A stretch of 36,392 nucleotides of DNA from a virus: IMG/VR virus record IMGVR_UViG_3300037225_001211, positions 1 through 36,392 of that record. The stretch is one strand, 5' to 3'. Positions 7,686 to 14,037 of the stretch are shown here, one piece after another; the first letter of the stretch is position 1; every line of letters starts with the position of its first letter. The position numbers were made by a program, and so were the translations under genes. The notes under the pieces were generated by a model, which was given only the letters and a program-made list of their open reading frames with translations, was not told where the DNA came from and did no database searches.

Positions 7686-7705
7686 CCATGGCTTATTAAA
7701 GTCAA
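7677..7705 (-). promoter_or_regulatory. early operon promoter (sigma70-like)
   Basis: On the minus strand, TTGACT (7705-7700) and TATATT (7682-7677) are separated by exactly 17 bases, a near-consensus sigma70 promoter firing towards the Ner-like gene. The -10 box sits inside the palindrome at 7670-7685, so a protein bound there would block it. Confidence 0.75.
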
Positions 7706-7741
7706 CCTAAAAAAGTTACAATCGTAACCGAGGGCGGCCGC

Positions 7742-8098
7742 GTGATTAATCGACAGGAAATTCTCGAAAGAATAAAGGAGAAGGAGGGTTTTTCCGGCCA
7801 CGGTTCAGAGGCGCGCCTCGCACGGTTTCTCGGGATAATTCCACAGGCGCTTACCAAATACAGGAACGGAACGACATTTGATTTCGGAATAATCCTGCAA
7901 CGGTGCGAGCACTATGACCTCAACTGGCTTATCACGGGAGAGAACCGAGGAAACTCCGCGGGAACGGCGCAGGAAATACAAAGGTTGAGAGAAGAGGTGA
8001 CAACCCTCGTGAGGGAACGCGACAGCTACGCGGCAAAATGCGAGGCCCTACAGGAGACCATTCAGCGGATCTTCTCCGACGCAAAAAATAAAGCTTGA
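7742..8098 (+). CDS. CI-like prophage repressor, short form
   Basis: A 118-residue protein with an N-terminal HTH (about 20-65: GSEARLARFLGIIPQALTKYRNG ... NWLITGE), the layout of phage CI N-terminal domains, followed by a coiled coil (about 75-112) that probably mediates dimerisation. There is no S24 peptidase domain, so it is not expected to self-cleave after DNA damage. Start is GTG at 7742 with GAGGG upstream. It is divergent from the early operon, the position of the Mu repressor c, and so probably maintains lysogeny by binding the intergenic operators. Confidence 0.8.
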   Translation: MINRQEILERIKEKEGFSGHGSEARLARFLGIIPQALTKYRNGTTFDFGIILQRCEHYDLNWLITGENRGNSAGTAQEIQRLREEVTTLVRERDSYAAKCEALQETIQRIFSDAKNKA

Positions 8099-8124
8099 CT
8101 TTACAACCCTCTAGTTTATATACT
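8095..8124 (+). promoter_or_regulatory. sigma70-like promoter for the accessory genes
   Basis: TTGACT (8095-8100) and TATACT (8119-8124) are 18 bases apart, giving a strong sigma70-like promoter right at the end of the repressor gene, 20 bases before the next ATG. No palindrome like the early operator overlaps it, so it could be active in the lysogen. Confidence 0.65.
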
Positions 8125-8143
8125 TAACCAAAAGGGGGTCTAT

Positions 8144-9046
8144 ATGAAACCGGTTCTTCTCTCAATTCTCTTGTTGGCATCGGCGGCTTGTGCGGCAAAT
8201 CACTACCTCACCAGAATCGAACAATTGAGCGGCCAGTACGACTCTATTGCCGACACAGTCACGGGCAAGTTTGTTTCCGCTCCAACGCAATTCTACAAAT
8301 ACGACTCCATGGTCACGTATATCACGACGCACGATTTTCCTTCCTGGGAGATCCCGGAAGGGGAGAAGGTGCTGAGCCAGGGAGAAAAATTCTATCCCGG
8401 CTTTGGTCTCAGCGCTTACGACCTCGTCCTTTTCGGACCGGCTGGAACCGTACAGGATGGACGCGATCCATTCGGGCAGCCCAAAGCAACGTTCCATTAC
8501 GGATCTGATGGGGTCATCACGGCGGAGTATCTATACCAGCCGAATTCGAGCTCGTTAACGCCGAACAAAGTTCGGACATTCACGTTTTTCCCGAACGGAT
8601 ACCTCAATGAGGTCCACTGCTATTACGTCCATGATTATTCGGGCGCGACAGACTCTATTTCCTACGCGGAATGGGAAGAATACCCATACAATTCCTACGA
8701 TCAAAAAGGGCGCCTCACGCGCATGGTGAAACAAGGACAGTACCCGCAGATCTGGGGATTTCGGTATTTTGGCGACACACTTATTGTCACAACGTTCGCG
8801 CAAGCGCCTTATCGTGGTGCACTGGAATACCGCGCGCACTATTCGTCAACGCCTATCACGTCTGTCAACGTTCCTACGAACCTTGGGGCGAAGCCCCGCG
8901 CGGTACCGCGCAGGTCTTTCAGCGCGACGTTCTCGCTTTCTGGCCGGATCGTCCCTTCAGGGACCGAAGTCCGGAGGACGGGGATTTATTTGAGAGCTGG
9001 AAGCGCGGGGAAGATGGAGAAGGTGATGGTGACAAATGAAAAGTAA
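8144..9046 (+). CDS. secreted protein with YD-like repeats and T9SS-type C-terminal tail (lysogenic conversion candidate)
   Basis: A 300-residue protein with a signal peptide (MKPVLLSILLLASAACA, cleavage near 18). The body has Tyr/Gly-rich units such as FHYGSDGVITAEYLY and NSYDQKGRLTRMV, similar in style to YD/RHS-type or MORN-like repeats. The last ~43 residues contain FSLSGRIV ... RRTGIYLRAGS ... KMEKVMV. This matches the pattern of C-terminal sorting tails in Fibrobacterota and Bacteroidota (strand, Gly-Arg, variable loop, Gly-[IV]-Tyr, final Lys-Met/Val strand). I infer export beyond the outer membrane or surface anchoring. It has its own promoter and lies outside the phage's lytic operons, as a moron would. 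The exact function is unknown. Confidence 0.6.
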   Translation: MKPVLLSILLLASAACAANHYLTRIEQLSGQYDSIADTVTGKFVSAPTQFYKYDSMVTYITTHDFPSWEIPEGEKVLSQGEKFYPGFGLSAYDLVLFGPAGTVQDGRDPFGQPKATFHYGSDGVITAEYLYQPNSSSLTPNKVRTFTFFPNGYLNEVHCYYVHDYSGATDSISYAEWEEYPYNSYDQKGRLTRMVKQGQYPQIWGFRYFGDTLIVTTFAQAPYRGALEYRAHYSSTPITSVNVPTNLGAKPRAVPRRSFSATFSLSGRIVPSGTEVRRTGIYLRAGSAGKMEKVMVTNEK

Positions 9047-9452
9047 TCAGGTGGCGCAACTCGCTGTTTTTATTCTCATCGTAGGAATCCTCGCGTTCGT
9101 GTTCATGCCGAAGATTTTCCTGGACTCAGGCGCTGAACAGCCCGCGCATCCCGGTGACGCCGTAATTCTCTCCTATCCGTCAAACAAGTCAATAGTTCTT
9201 CTCACAGATCAGAAGGAAGACTATGCCGAGCTATCGAAATATTGTGAGGCAAAGGACAAAGACGGGGTAATACAAATGATGAACGCCGGAAGGTGCTTCG
9301 CCGTCGACGACAGTACTCCGGCGCTCATGATAGCCTATGGAACGGAATATGAGGTAAGGATCAAATCAGGTGATAAGTCAGGAAGGTCCGGATTCGTACT
9401 CGCGGAAGCGGTACACAAAAGATCCGCTGCACGGCCGACCAATGACCAATGA
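9036..9452 (+). CDS. membrane-anchored protein with SH3-like C-terminal domain (putative)
   Basis: A 138-residue product with one N-terminal transmembrane helix (about 8-28, LAVFILIVGILAFVFM) and a periplasmic remainder. The C-terminal part (about 85-125) contains ALMIAYGTEYEVRIKSG and GRSGFVLAEAV, which resembles bacterial SH3-like domains: strand, VRI-x-SG turn, then G-x-x-GFV. Two cysteines (C64 and C82) could form a disulfide. It overlaps the preceding gene by 11 bases and would be co-transcribed. I infer a cell-envelope accessory role, for example modifying phage superinfection; this is not shown by the sequence. Confidence 0.5.
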   Translation: MKSNQVAQLAVFILIVGILAFVFMPKIFLDSGAEQPAHPGDAVILSYPSNKSIVLLTDQKEDYAELSKYCEAKDKDGVIQMMNAGRCFAVDDSTPALMIAYGTEYEVRIKSGDKSGRSGFVLAEAVHKRSAARPTNDQ

Positions 9453-9465
9453 CTCTTTTTCTTTC

Positions 9466-9831
9466 TCAGCTCAACTGCGCCACTAAAATATCGTAGCTCG
9501 CCCCATACAAATCCGTCTGTCCATATTCCAGAAGTCTTATTTTGTCAACTCCCGAAACGGTCAGAAGTTGCATATTGATTCCCACTGAGGCTCCGGCGAC
9601 AGGCAGCGAATTCCAGACCGAGGCTCCCGCAAGTTTCACCCTCGCGGAAAGAATTATGGTGGTCGCGATGGTCCAACCTGCCGGCAGGGAGATGTCCAGA
9701 CCATATTGCGGGTCCGACCCGCCGACCGTTGCCGTCAACCGCGTCACGTTGCCCGCGTAAATCTTATTCCAGAACGCTGCGCTCGGAATGTCTCCACTTA
9801 CAAACGGTCCATTGTCTTTTGTGCTCGGCAT
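9466..9831 (-). CDS. hypothetical late protein, 121 aa, beta-rich
   Basis: The last gene of the leftward late operon. It starts MPSTKDNGPFVSGDIPSAAFWNKIYAGN, an opening like those of phage fibre-type proteins that begin with a short virion-attachment segment. The rest is Gly/Ser/Val-rich and probably all beta. AGAAAGG precedes the ATG. It follows the gpG-like gene by 15 bases. A small virion decoration or fibre-related protein is plausible, but I do not recognise the family. Confidence 0.5.
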   Translation of the reverse strand: MPSTKDNGPFVSGDIPSAAFWNKIYAGNVTRLTATVGGSDPQYGLDISLPAGWTIATTIILSARVKLAGASVWNSLPVAGASVGINMQLLTVSGVDKIRLLEYGQTDLYGASYDILVAQLS

Positions 9832-9846
9832 AAAAAAACCTTTCTG

Positions 9847-10329
9847 TTAAAACCTGACCGCCCCTTCGATTCTTCCTCTCACAATCTCCAAAATATCCGC
9901 CTTGTCATCCTCCTGCAAAACGAGAAACGGCCTCGCGGGAATCGTCACCTGCAGGCCGCGGCCGGCTTGTCCGCCGAAGTGATGAATAGCCCCGGCGCTC
10001 TTGTCGCTGTCGGGAAAAAGCTTGTTCGTTCCCACCTCGGCGCTTGTCGAGTCGGAATCCGCTTGGATGGATTGCAGCAGCCCCGCCTGCGATTTCTGTA
10101 GGATCATACCTGGCCATTTGCCTTCTTTCTCGCGCTGCTTTATGGTAGAAGGCGCAAGACCTTGCCATTTTTCCGGTCGGCCCTCGTCCCGGAAATTCTG
10201 CTGCACGCTCGACAGCATCACCGCGGATATCCGCTGCATGGGCTCAGCGAGATCCGTTCCCCTGCGCTTCAACTCCCGCAGCGCGCGGAGGATCTTCTTG
10301 TCGTCGACTTGTATGTTTATTGCGTCCAT
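9847..10329 (-). CDS. virion morphogenesis protein, Mu gpG-like
   Basis: A 160-residue product starting MDAINIQVDDKKILRALREL, with a helical N-terminus and the conserved central pattern RPEKWQGLAPSTIKQREKEGKWPG followed by LQKSQAGLLQSI and a C-terminal PARPFLVLQEDD. These are the hallmark segments of the phage virion morphogenesis family (Mu gpG), which acts in tail completion or head-tail joining. I placed the start at 10327-10329, after the palindromic repeat at 10343-10392. The open frame continues upstream through the repeat, but this is unlikely to be translated as there is no ribosome-binding site. Confidence 0.85.
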   Translation of the reverse strand: MDAINIQVDDKKILRALRELKRRGTDLAEPMQRISAVMLSSVQQNFRDEGRPEKWQGLAPSTIKQREKEGKWPGMILQKSQAGLLQSIQADSDSTSAEVGTNKLFPDSDKSAGAIHHFGGQAGRGLQVTIPARPFLVLQEDDKADILEIVRGRIEGAVRF

Positions 10330-10342
10330 AAAATCTTTACGC

Positions 10343-10392
10343 CAAATTGTCGCCCTCTCCTTGGTCAAGGAGAGGGCGGGGTGAGGTAATTC
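10343..10392. repeat. palindromic intergenic repeat, family A, copy 1
   Basis: Family A has the form AATTT-TC-CCCTCTCC-loop-GGAGAGGG-CGGGGTGAGGT-ATTCC. Here the stem CGCCCTCTCCTTG/CAAGGAGAGGGCG is a perfect 13-base inverted repeat with a tiny loop, and the tail abuts the stop codon of the gpF-like gene. It lies between the gpF- and gpG-like genes. Confidence 0.8.
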
Positions 10393-11226
10393 CTACTCCG
10401 TCGCCTTCTTGTATTCCTTCACAATGCTCGGATCATACCCCTTATAATCAGGCACATACGCCGCCTTGCCCGGATTGTAATTCCAGCCCGGCCCAGTCCA
10501 CACCGTCACGGGGCGGCCCTTGTTGTCGGTGGTTTTGTATCCCGATACGTCAACCAGTTCGTGCCCAGCCTGCGTGTTGTCGCCGATGGAAACTTCTTTG
10601 GTCTCCATGTGGCCCTGGCTCGTGGAGAGGTCCACACCGAGCTTGTCAAAAGCGCGTTTTGTGAGGGCGATCACGCTGCAGCGGCATCCCCAATCGATGG
10701 GCGGATAGTGTGTGTCCCAGAACGGATCGTCGGCCCGAAACACCTTGCCGTTGAGGGCCGCATGACTCGGCCTGGTCTTGGCATCCATCACAGCCACGTA
10801 TTGCCAATAGGGAAGCGCATCCACGCTCTCGATCTGTGTCTTGTACCTTCCAGCCATGTAGCTCGTCTGCAAATTCGTCCGGTAAATATTCTTTAACCGG
10901 TATGCGCTTCCGAGCTGGACCTCCTGCGCTCCGCCTTCCTTGTTCACGATTATCTGCTTGCCCCACCATCCCATCTTCTTGAGCATGGGAGTAAGGTTTT
11001 TTCGAAACGTCTCCATGCTCGTGCCGTTGTCCAGGGCATCCAGGATGCCGTTGCGGATCTCCTGCAGCACATCCATGCGCGCCACATGCGCAACCGTAAA
11101 AACCTTGGCATGCGCTTCCTGGAAGATCTCGTGCCAGTCCCCGGACAGCTTCATACCCTTGCTTTTCAGGTAGGCAATCGCCGCCAGCGGAGGCAATCCA
11201 AACGCATATTTTAAATCAATGGCCAT
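10393..11226 (-). CDS. phage head morphogenesis protein, Mu gpF / SPP1 gp7 family
   Basis: A 277-residue product. The central region has the family's YRTNLQTSYMAGRY motif (a helix contacting the portal), then WQYVAVMDAKTRPSHAALNGKVF, and 'YPPIDWGCRCSVIAL', the characteristic C-x-C segment of the minor head protein family. These proteins associate with the portal and help start head assembly or DNA ejection. I chose the ATG at 11224-11226 (MAIDLKYAFGLPPL). The AAGGA before it lies at the edge of the family-A repeat, and the 13 codons further upstream would be repeat-encoded. Confidence 0.9.
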   Translation of the reverse strand: MAIDLKYAFGLPPLAAIAYLKSKGMKLSGDWHEIFQEAHAKVFTVAHVARMDVLQEIRNGILDALDNGTSMETFRKNLTPMLKKMGWWGKQIIVNKEGGAQEVQLGSAYRLKNIYRTNLQTSYMAGRYKTQIESVDALPYWQYVAVMDAKTRPSHAALNGKVFRADDPFWDTHYPPIDWGCRCSVIALTKRAFDKLGVDLSTSQGHMETKEVSIGDNTQAGHELVDVSGYKTTDNKGRPVTVWTGPGWNYNPGKAAYVPDYKGYDPSIVKEYKKATE

Positions 11227-11230
11227 CCGT

Positions 11231-11277
11231 AATTCCTTCCCCTCCCGCTTTAGGGGAGGAGACAAAGGGGAGAGGTT
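11231..11277. repeat. palindromic intergenic repeat, family A, copy 2 (diverged)
   Basis: CCTCCC-GCTTTAG-GGGAGG stem followed by a degraded right half (GAGACAAAGGGGAGAGG instead of GGCGGGGTGAGG). It fills nearly all of the space between the holin and gpF-like genes. Its left edge supplies the AAGGA ribosome-binding site of the gpF-like gene. Confidence 0.6.
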
Positions 11278-11281
11278 CTCC

Positions 11282-11767
11282 CTACTTCGCCGCGCCTTTC
11301 ACCTTCTCGAAAGTCCTCATCCCGCCCAGGCCCAGAACGCCGAACAACAGCGGCATGAGCGTGGATTGGTCCAGCGGCGGAAGCTCGGGGATCTGGCCGA
11401 GCACACCGGCGTGCCCAAAGAGAAGCGCACCGGTTTTGAGCAGCCATGGGGCCATCGGACAAATGAGAAACTGGTAGAGCAGCCCGAGCACGCATACCCA
11501 GCCCACGCACGGCCGCCACAACGCCTGCACCGGATTGCGCGACGCGGCGTCGATCTTGTTGATGTCGGCCTGACCGGCGGCAATCGCCTCGTCGGCCTGG
11601 AGGGATGCGAGCTGCAAATCATCCGCCTGCTTAAGCAGCGCGGCCTGCGCTTCCGGCGTGAGCGGGGTCTTTCCCGTTATCGCCCCCACCACCGTGTCCA
11701 AAATGCCGTTGATGCCGGTGAAGATGCCCGAGGATGCTCCTGATGCGAGATCCGTGATTATCGACAT
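11282..11767 (-). CDS. holin, 3-TM phage/GTA type (putative)
   Basis: A 161-residue product with an amphipathic N-terminal half (helical, Ala/Gln-rich, about 36-75) and hydrophobic segments at about 85-112 (RPCVGWVCVLGLLYQFLICPMAPWLL) and about 135-152. The 'NPVQALWRPCVGWVC' entry into the first membrane segment is typical of the three-TM holin family found in gene transfer agents and many phages. A holin would form the inner-membrane holes that release the neighbouring lysozyme, and the gene order supports this. Confidence 0.75.
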   Translation of the reverse strand: MSIITDLASGASSGIFTGINGILDTVVGAITGKTPLTPEAQAALLKQADDLQLASLQADEAIAAGQADINKIDAASRNPVQALWRPCVGWVCVLGLLYQFLICPMAPWLLKTGALLFGHAGVLGQIPELPPLDQSTLMPLLFGVLGLGGMRTFEKVKGAAK

Positions 11768-11806
11768 GTAAAGCTCCTTTTAAGAACCGTTAAAGATTCG
11801 TTTCAA

Positions 11807-11857
11807 TTCCAAATTTTCACCCTCTCCGTGCGGGAGAGGGATGGGGTGAGGTCATTC
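11807..11857. repeat. palindromic intergenic repeat, family A, copy 3
   Basis: Stem CCCTCTCC/GGAGAGGG with loop GTGCG, preceded by CAAATTTTCA and followed by ATGGGGTGAGGTCATTCC. It lies between the lysozyme and holin genes, a few bases from the lysozyme stop codon. Confidence 0.8.
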
Positions 11858-11861
11858 CACG

Positions 11862-12314
11862 TTATGCCGGGTATTCGTCGTCCGGGCATGCCGCGATCGC
11901 GGCGATTATCCTGTCTGCGCGCGGCCCCACCTGCCGGTGCCACGGCGTGTCGTCCAGTTGCATAACCGCCGCTTTCCAATCACGCGACCGGATCGCGTTG
12001 AGGAATCGCGGAAATTTCGACAGGCCCGTCTCGCCCAGGTTGAACACCATGTTGACAATCGCCTCCTGCACCGGCTCGGGCAAGGACGAAAATTGCGGCA
12101 ACAGCCGCTGCGCGCCCGCAATTGCCTTATCGAGATCCGCCTGGAATAGCGAATCGCACCGTTCGTCGTTGATTTCCGCATCGATCGGAATGTAGTCCGC
12201 CGGCACGATGAGGTGCCCGATGCCGATGGTCGGCTTGCCGAGAGAGTCTTTGTAGGCATTCAGGCGCTTCCCCTCGTCGGCCGTCAACAGCTCCTCGATT
12301 CTCTTTCTGTCCAT
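11862..12314 (-). CDS. lysozyme/endolysin, glycoside hydrolase family 24
   Basis: A 150-residue T4-type lysozyme. The catalytic signature is complete: Glu14 in TADEGKRLNAY, Asp23 in YKDSLG and Thr29 in PTIGIGH, each offset by three from T4 lysozyme E11, D20 and T26. It hydrolyses the glycan strands of peptidoglycan. There is no signal peptide or SAR-type transmembrane segment at the N-terminus (MDRKRIEELL), so export must rely on the holin. I chose the ATG at 12312-12314, six bases after GGGAGA; six further upstream codons are in frame. Confidence 0.92.
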   Translation of the reverse strand: MDRKRIEELLTADEGKRLNAYKDSLGKPTIGIGHLIVPADYIPIDAEINDERCDSLFQADLDKAIAGAQRLLPQFSSLPEPVQEAIVNMVFNLGETGLSKFPRFLNAIRSRDWKAAVMQLDDTPWHRQVGPRADRIIAAIAACPDDEYPA

Positions 12315-12326
12315 ACACAATCTCCC

Positions 12327-12375
12327 TTCCAAATTTTCACCCTCCCACTTTAGGGGAGGGCGGGGTGAGGTAATC
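12327..12375. repeat. palindromic intergenic repeat, family A, copy 4
   Basis: CAAATTTTCA-CCCTCCC-ACTTTAG-GGGAGGG-CGGGGTGAGGTAATCC. It begins directly after the portal stop codon, read along the transcript, and ends just before the lysozyme ribosome-binding site. Confidence 0.8.
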
Positions 12376-13890
12376 CTATTCCGTCTCCGACGCCCCCAAA
12401 TACTCGCTCACAAAAACCGCCCGTTCCAGCATCTGCTGCAGGGCGTCCGAATTCATCTCGGGATACACCGACGCCAATTTCTTGAGCACGGCATTGAGGT
12501 CCTTCTCCTTATTGACAAGGTCGATCACCGGCCTCAGCATGCCCTCGGCCTGCGCCTGCAGGTCCTCGTCAGAAAGGTTCCCGATCGCCGCATCGATGGC
12601 GTCCTGGCCGGTGCGTTCCTGCGCGACGGGCGTTTCGGAAAACGTCGCTGCCGTAACGTCCGCGGGCTTCGGGTCCGGAGTCCCGACTCCGGGCTCGGGC
12701 GCGCTCACGGTAAAATGCTCGGGCTTCAGGTTGTACGCCTCGGCGTAATACTCCGGTCTGAATCGCACGCCCTGGTCGCTCAAACTCTTGTCGCGTGTAG
12801 CAAGCGTCTGGTCTACGTCCTCATTTTCCCACAGCGAATAGCTCGGCCGCTCTCCGGTGAAATTGAGGTCCCATATGTATTTGATGAGCGTGTTGAGCGT
12901 CTGTTCAACGATGAATTTGTCCGCATCCACGATGTCTTTACGAACAAGAGCGGCCTCGGTTTCACCGCCCAATTTTCCCGGCGTGGATATCACACCAGCC
13001 TCGTGCCCGAGCTGGACAACGGAGATTTCTTGCTTGCAGCAAACGAGGAGATCCTTGTACATATCAGAACTCGCGGCCTTGCCGCCGGACTCTTTGAGCT
13101 CCACGCTGCTGTCGTCCGGAATAACCGCGGCAGCGTCCTGAATCATCTCGTAAAGCGAGTCGAGCAACTTTCCGCTCTCCACCTTGTCCGTTCCCCGCGG
13201 CACCTTGCCAATTGCGAATACCTGGCCCCACTTCTCCGCGAACGATACCCAGAACTGCATGCCGCCATGCTTGAACGCCACAGGCCAGAAGCAGCAGCTC
13301 AGATCCGGGAATCCGTAGGGATTGAAATACGTGGCCTCCTGCCGCGCGCAGAGAAATTTGCGGTCCGGCAGGTCCTGGCCCATGGGAAATTCCATGGAGC
13401 GGAACTTGAGGATGTTGTTGGCGTCGTAGATGAACCATTCCACCGGCTTGCCCACGATGTCCACCGGAAGCAGCCAATCGCCCACCTTGCCCCAGATTAT
13501 TTCCAGGGGCGCATACCCGAACTGCGCAGCATCCAGGATCTCGGAGATGATCCGCTGCATCTCCAAATCCTTGAACATGTCGTCAACGATCTTCGCCTGC
13601 CGACTTTTGGTTTGCCCGCGGTCGAGCCCACGGTTCATTTGGAGCACGCCGCTTTTGCGGCCCTTGATGCACCCACGCACATATCCGTCGCTCTGCAGGT
13701 CCCGGTAGCAGTCGATCGCTTTTCCGGTCTTCTTGAGCACCGGATCAGGGTTTGGCAGCCACCACAGGTTCCTGTAGTAGAAATAGGCGTTTTGTCGGGT
13801 CGCCAATTCTCCGGTAAGCGAGACCGTCGGCGTGGGCTGCTGAAAGGCCCGAAAAGTGGTCGGATTTACGAAAAGCCCCTGTTTGTTCAT
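12376..13890 (-). CDS. portal protein, Mu gp29 family (DUF935)
   Basis: A 504-residue product. Recognisable parts are the N-terminal region leading to YVRGCIKGRKSGVLQMNRGL, the wing/crown region with DAAQFGYAPLEIIWGKVGDWLLPVDI, then FAEKWGQVFAIGKVPRGT and a C-terminal acidic tail. This is the DUF935 portal pattern: a dodecameric ring at the capsid vertex through which DNA is packaged and ejected. The start is ATG 13888-13890 with GAGGA five bases before; an in-frame TTG lies just upstream. About 147 bases between this start and the terminase stop contain no gene that I can support. Confidence 0.9.
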   Translation of the reverse strand: MNKQGLFVNPTTFRAFQQPTPTVSLTGELATRQNAYFYYRNLWWLPNPDPVLKKTGKAIDCYRDLQSDGYVRGCIKGRKSGVLQMNRGLDRGQTKSRQAKIVDDMFKDLEMQRIISEILDAAQFGYAPLEIIWGKVGDWLLPVDIVGKPVEWFIYDANNILKFRSMEFPMGQDLPDRKFLCARQEATYFNPYGFPDLSCCFWPVAFKHGGMQFWVSFAEKWGQVFAIGKVPRGTDKVESGKLLDSLYEMIQDAAAVIPDDSSVELKESGGKAASSDMYKDLLVCCKQEISVVQLGHEAGVISTPGKLGGETEAALVRKDIVDADKFIVEQTLNTLIKYIWDLNFTGERPSYSLWENEDVDQTLATRDKSLSDQGVRFRPEYYAEAYNLKPEHFTVSAPEPGVGTPDPKPADVTAATFSETPVAQERTGQDAIDAAIGNLSDEDLQAQAEGMLRPVIDLVNKEKDLNAVLKKLASVYPEMNSDALQQMLERAVFVSEYLGASETE

Positions 13891-14037
13891 CAATTCCTCA
13901 CTTTTGGTGGTTCAGAAAACCGCTAGGTTGCTCAGGAAGGCGTTTAATCGCGTTCAATTTCAACGATCTCGATTTCTGTGCCCCTTTATTGGTCCGGACC
14001 TGCGATCGTCGATTCTAGGCCTGTTTCCGTGCGTTTT

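Noticed and set aside
8881-8915. GC-rich inverted repeats (GGGGC...GCCCC) as a terminator inside the secreted-protein gene
   Set aside because: They lie within a continuous coding frame with no T run and do not match families A or B.
12715-13926. 403-codon open frame on the plus strand
   Set aside because: Antisense to the portal gene, which has clear DUF935 motifs; the plus frame gives no recognisable protein.
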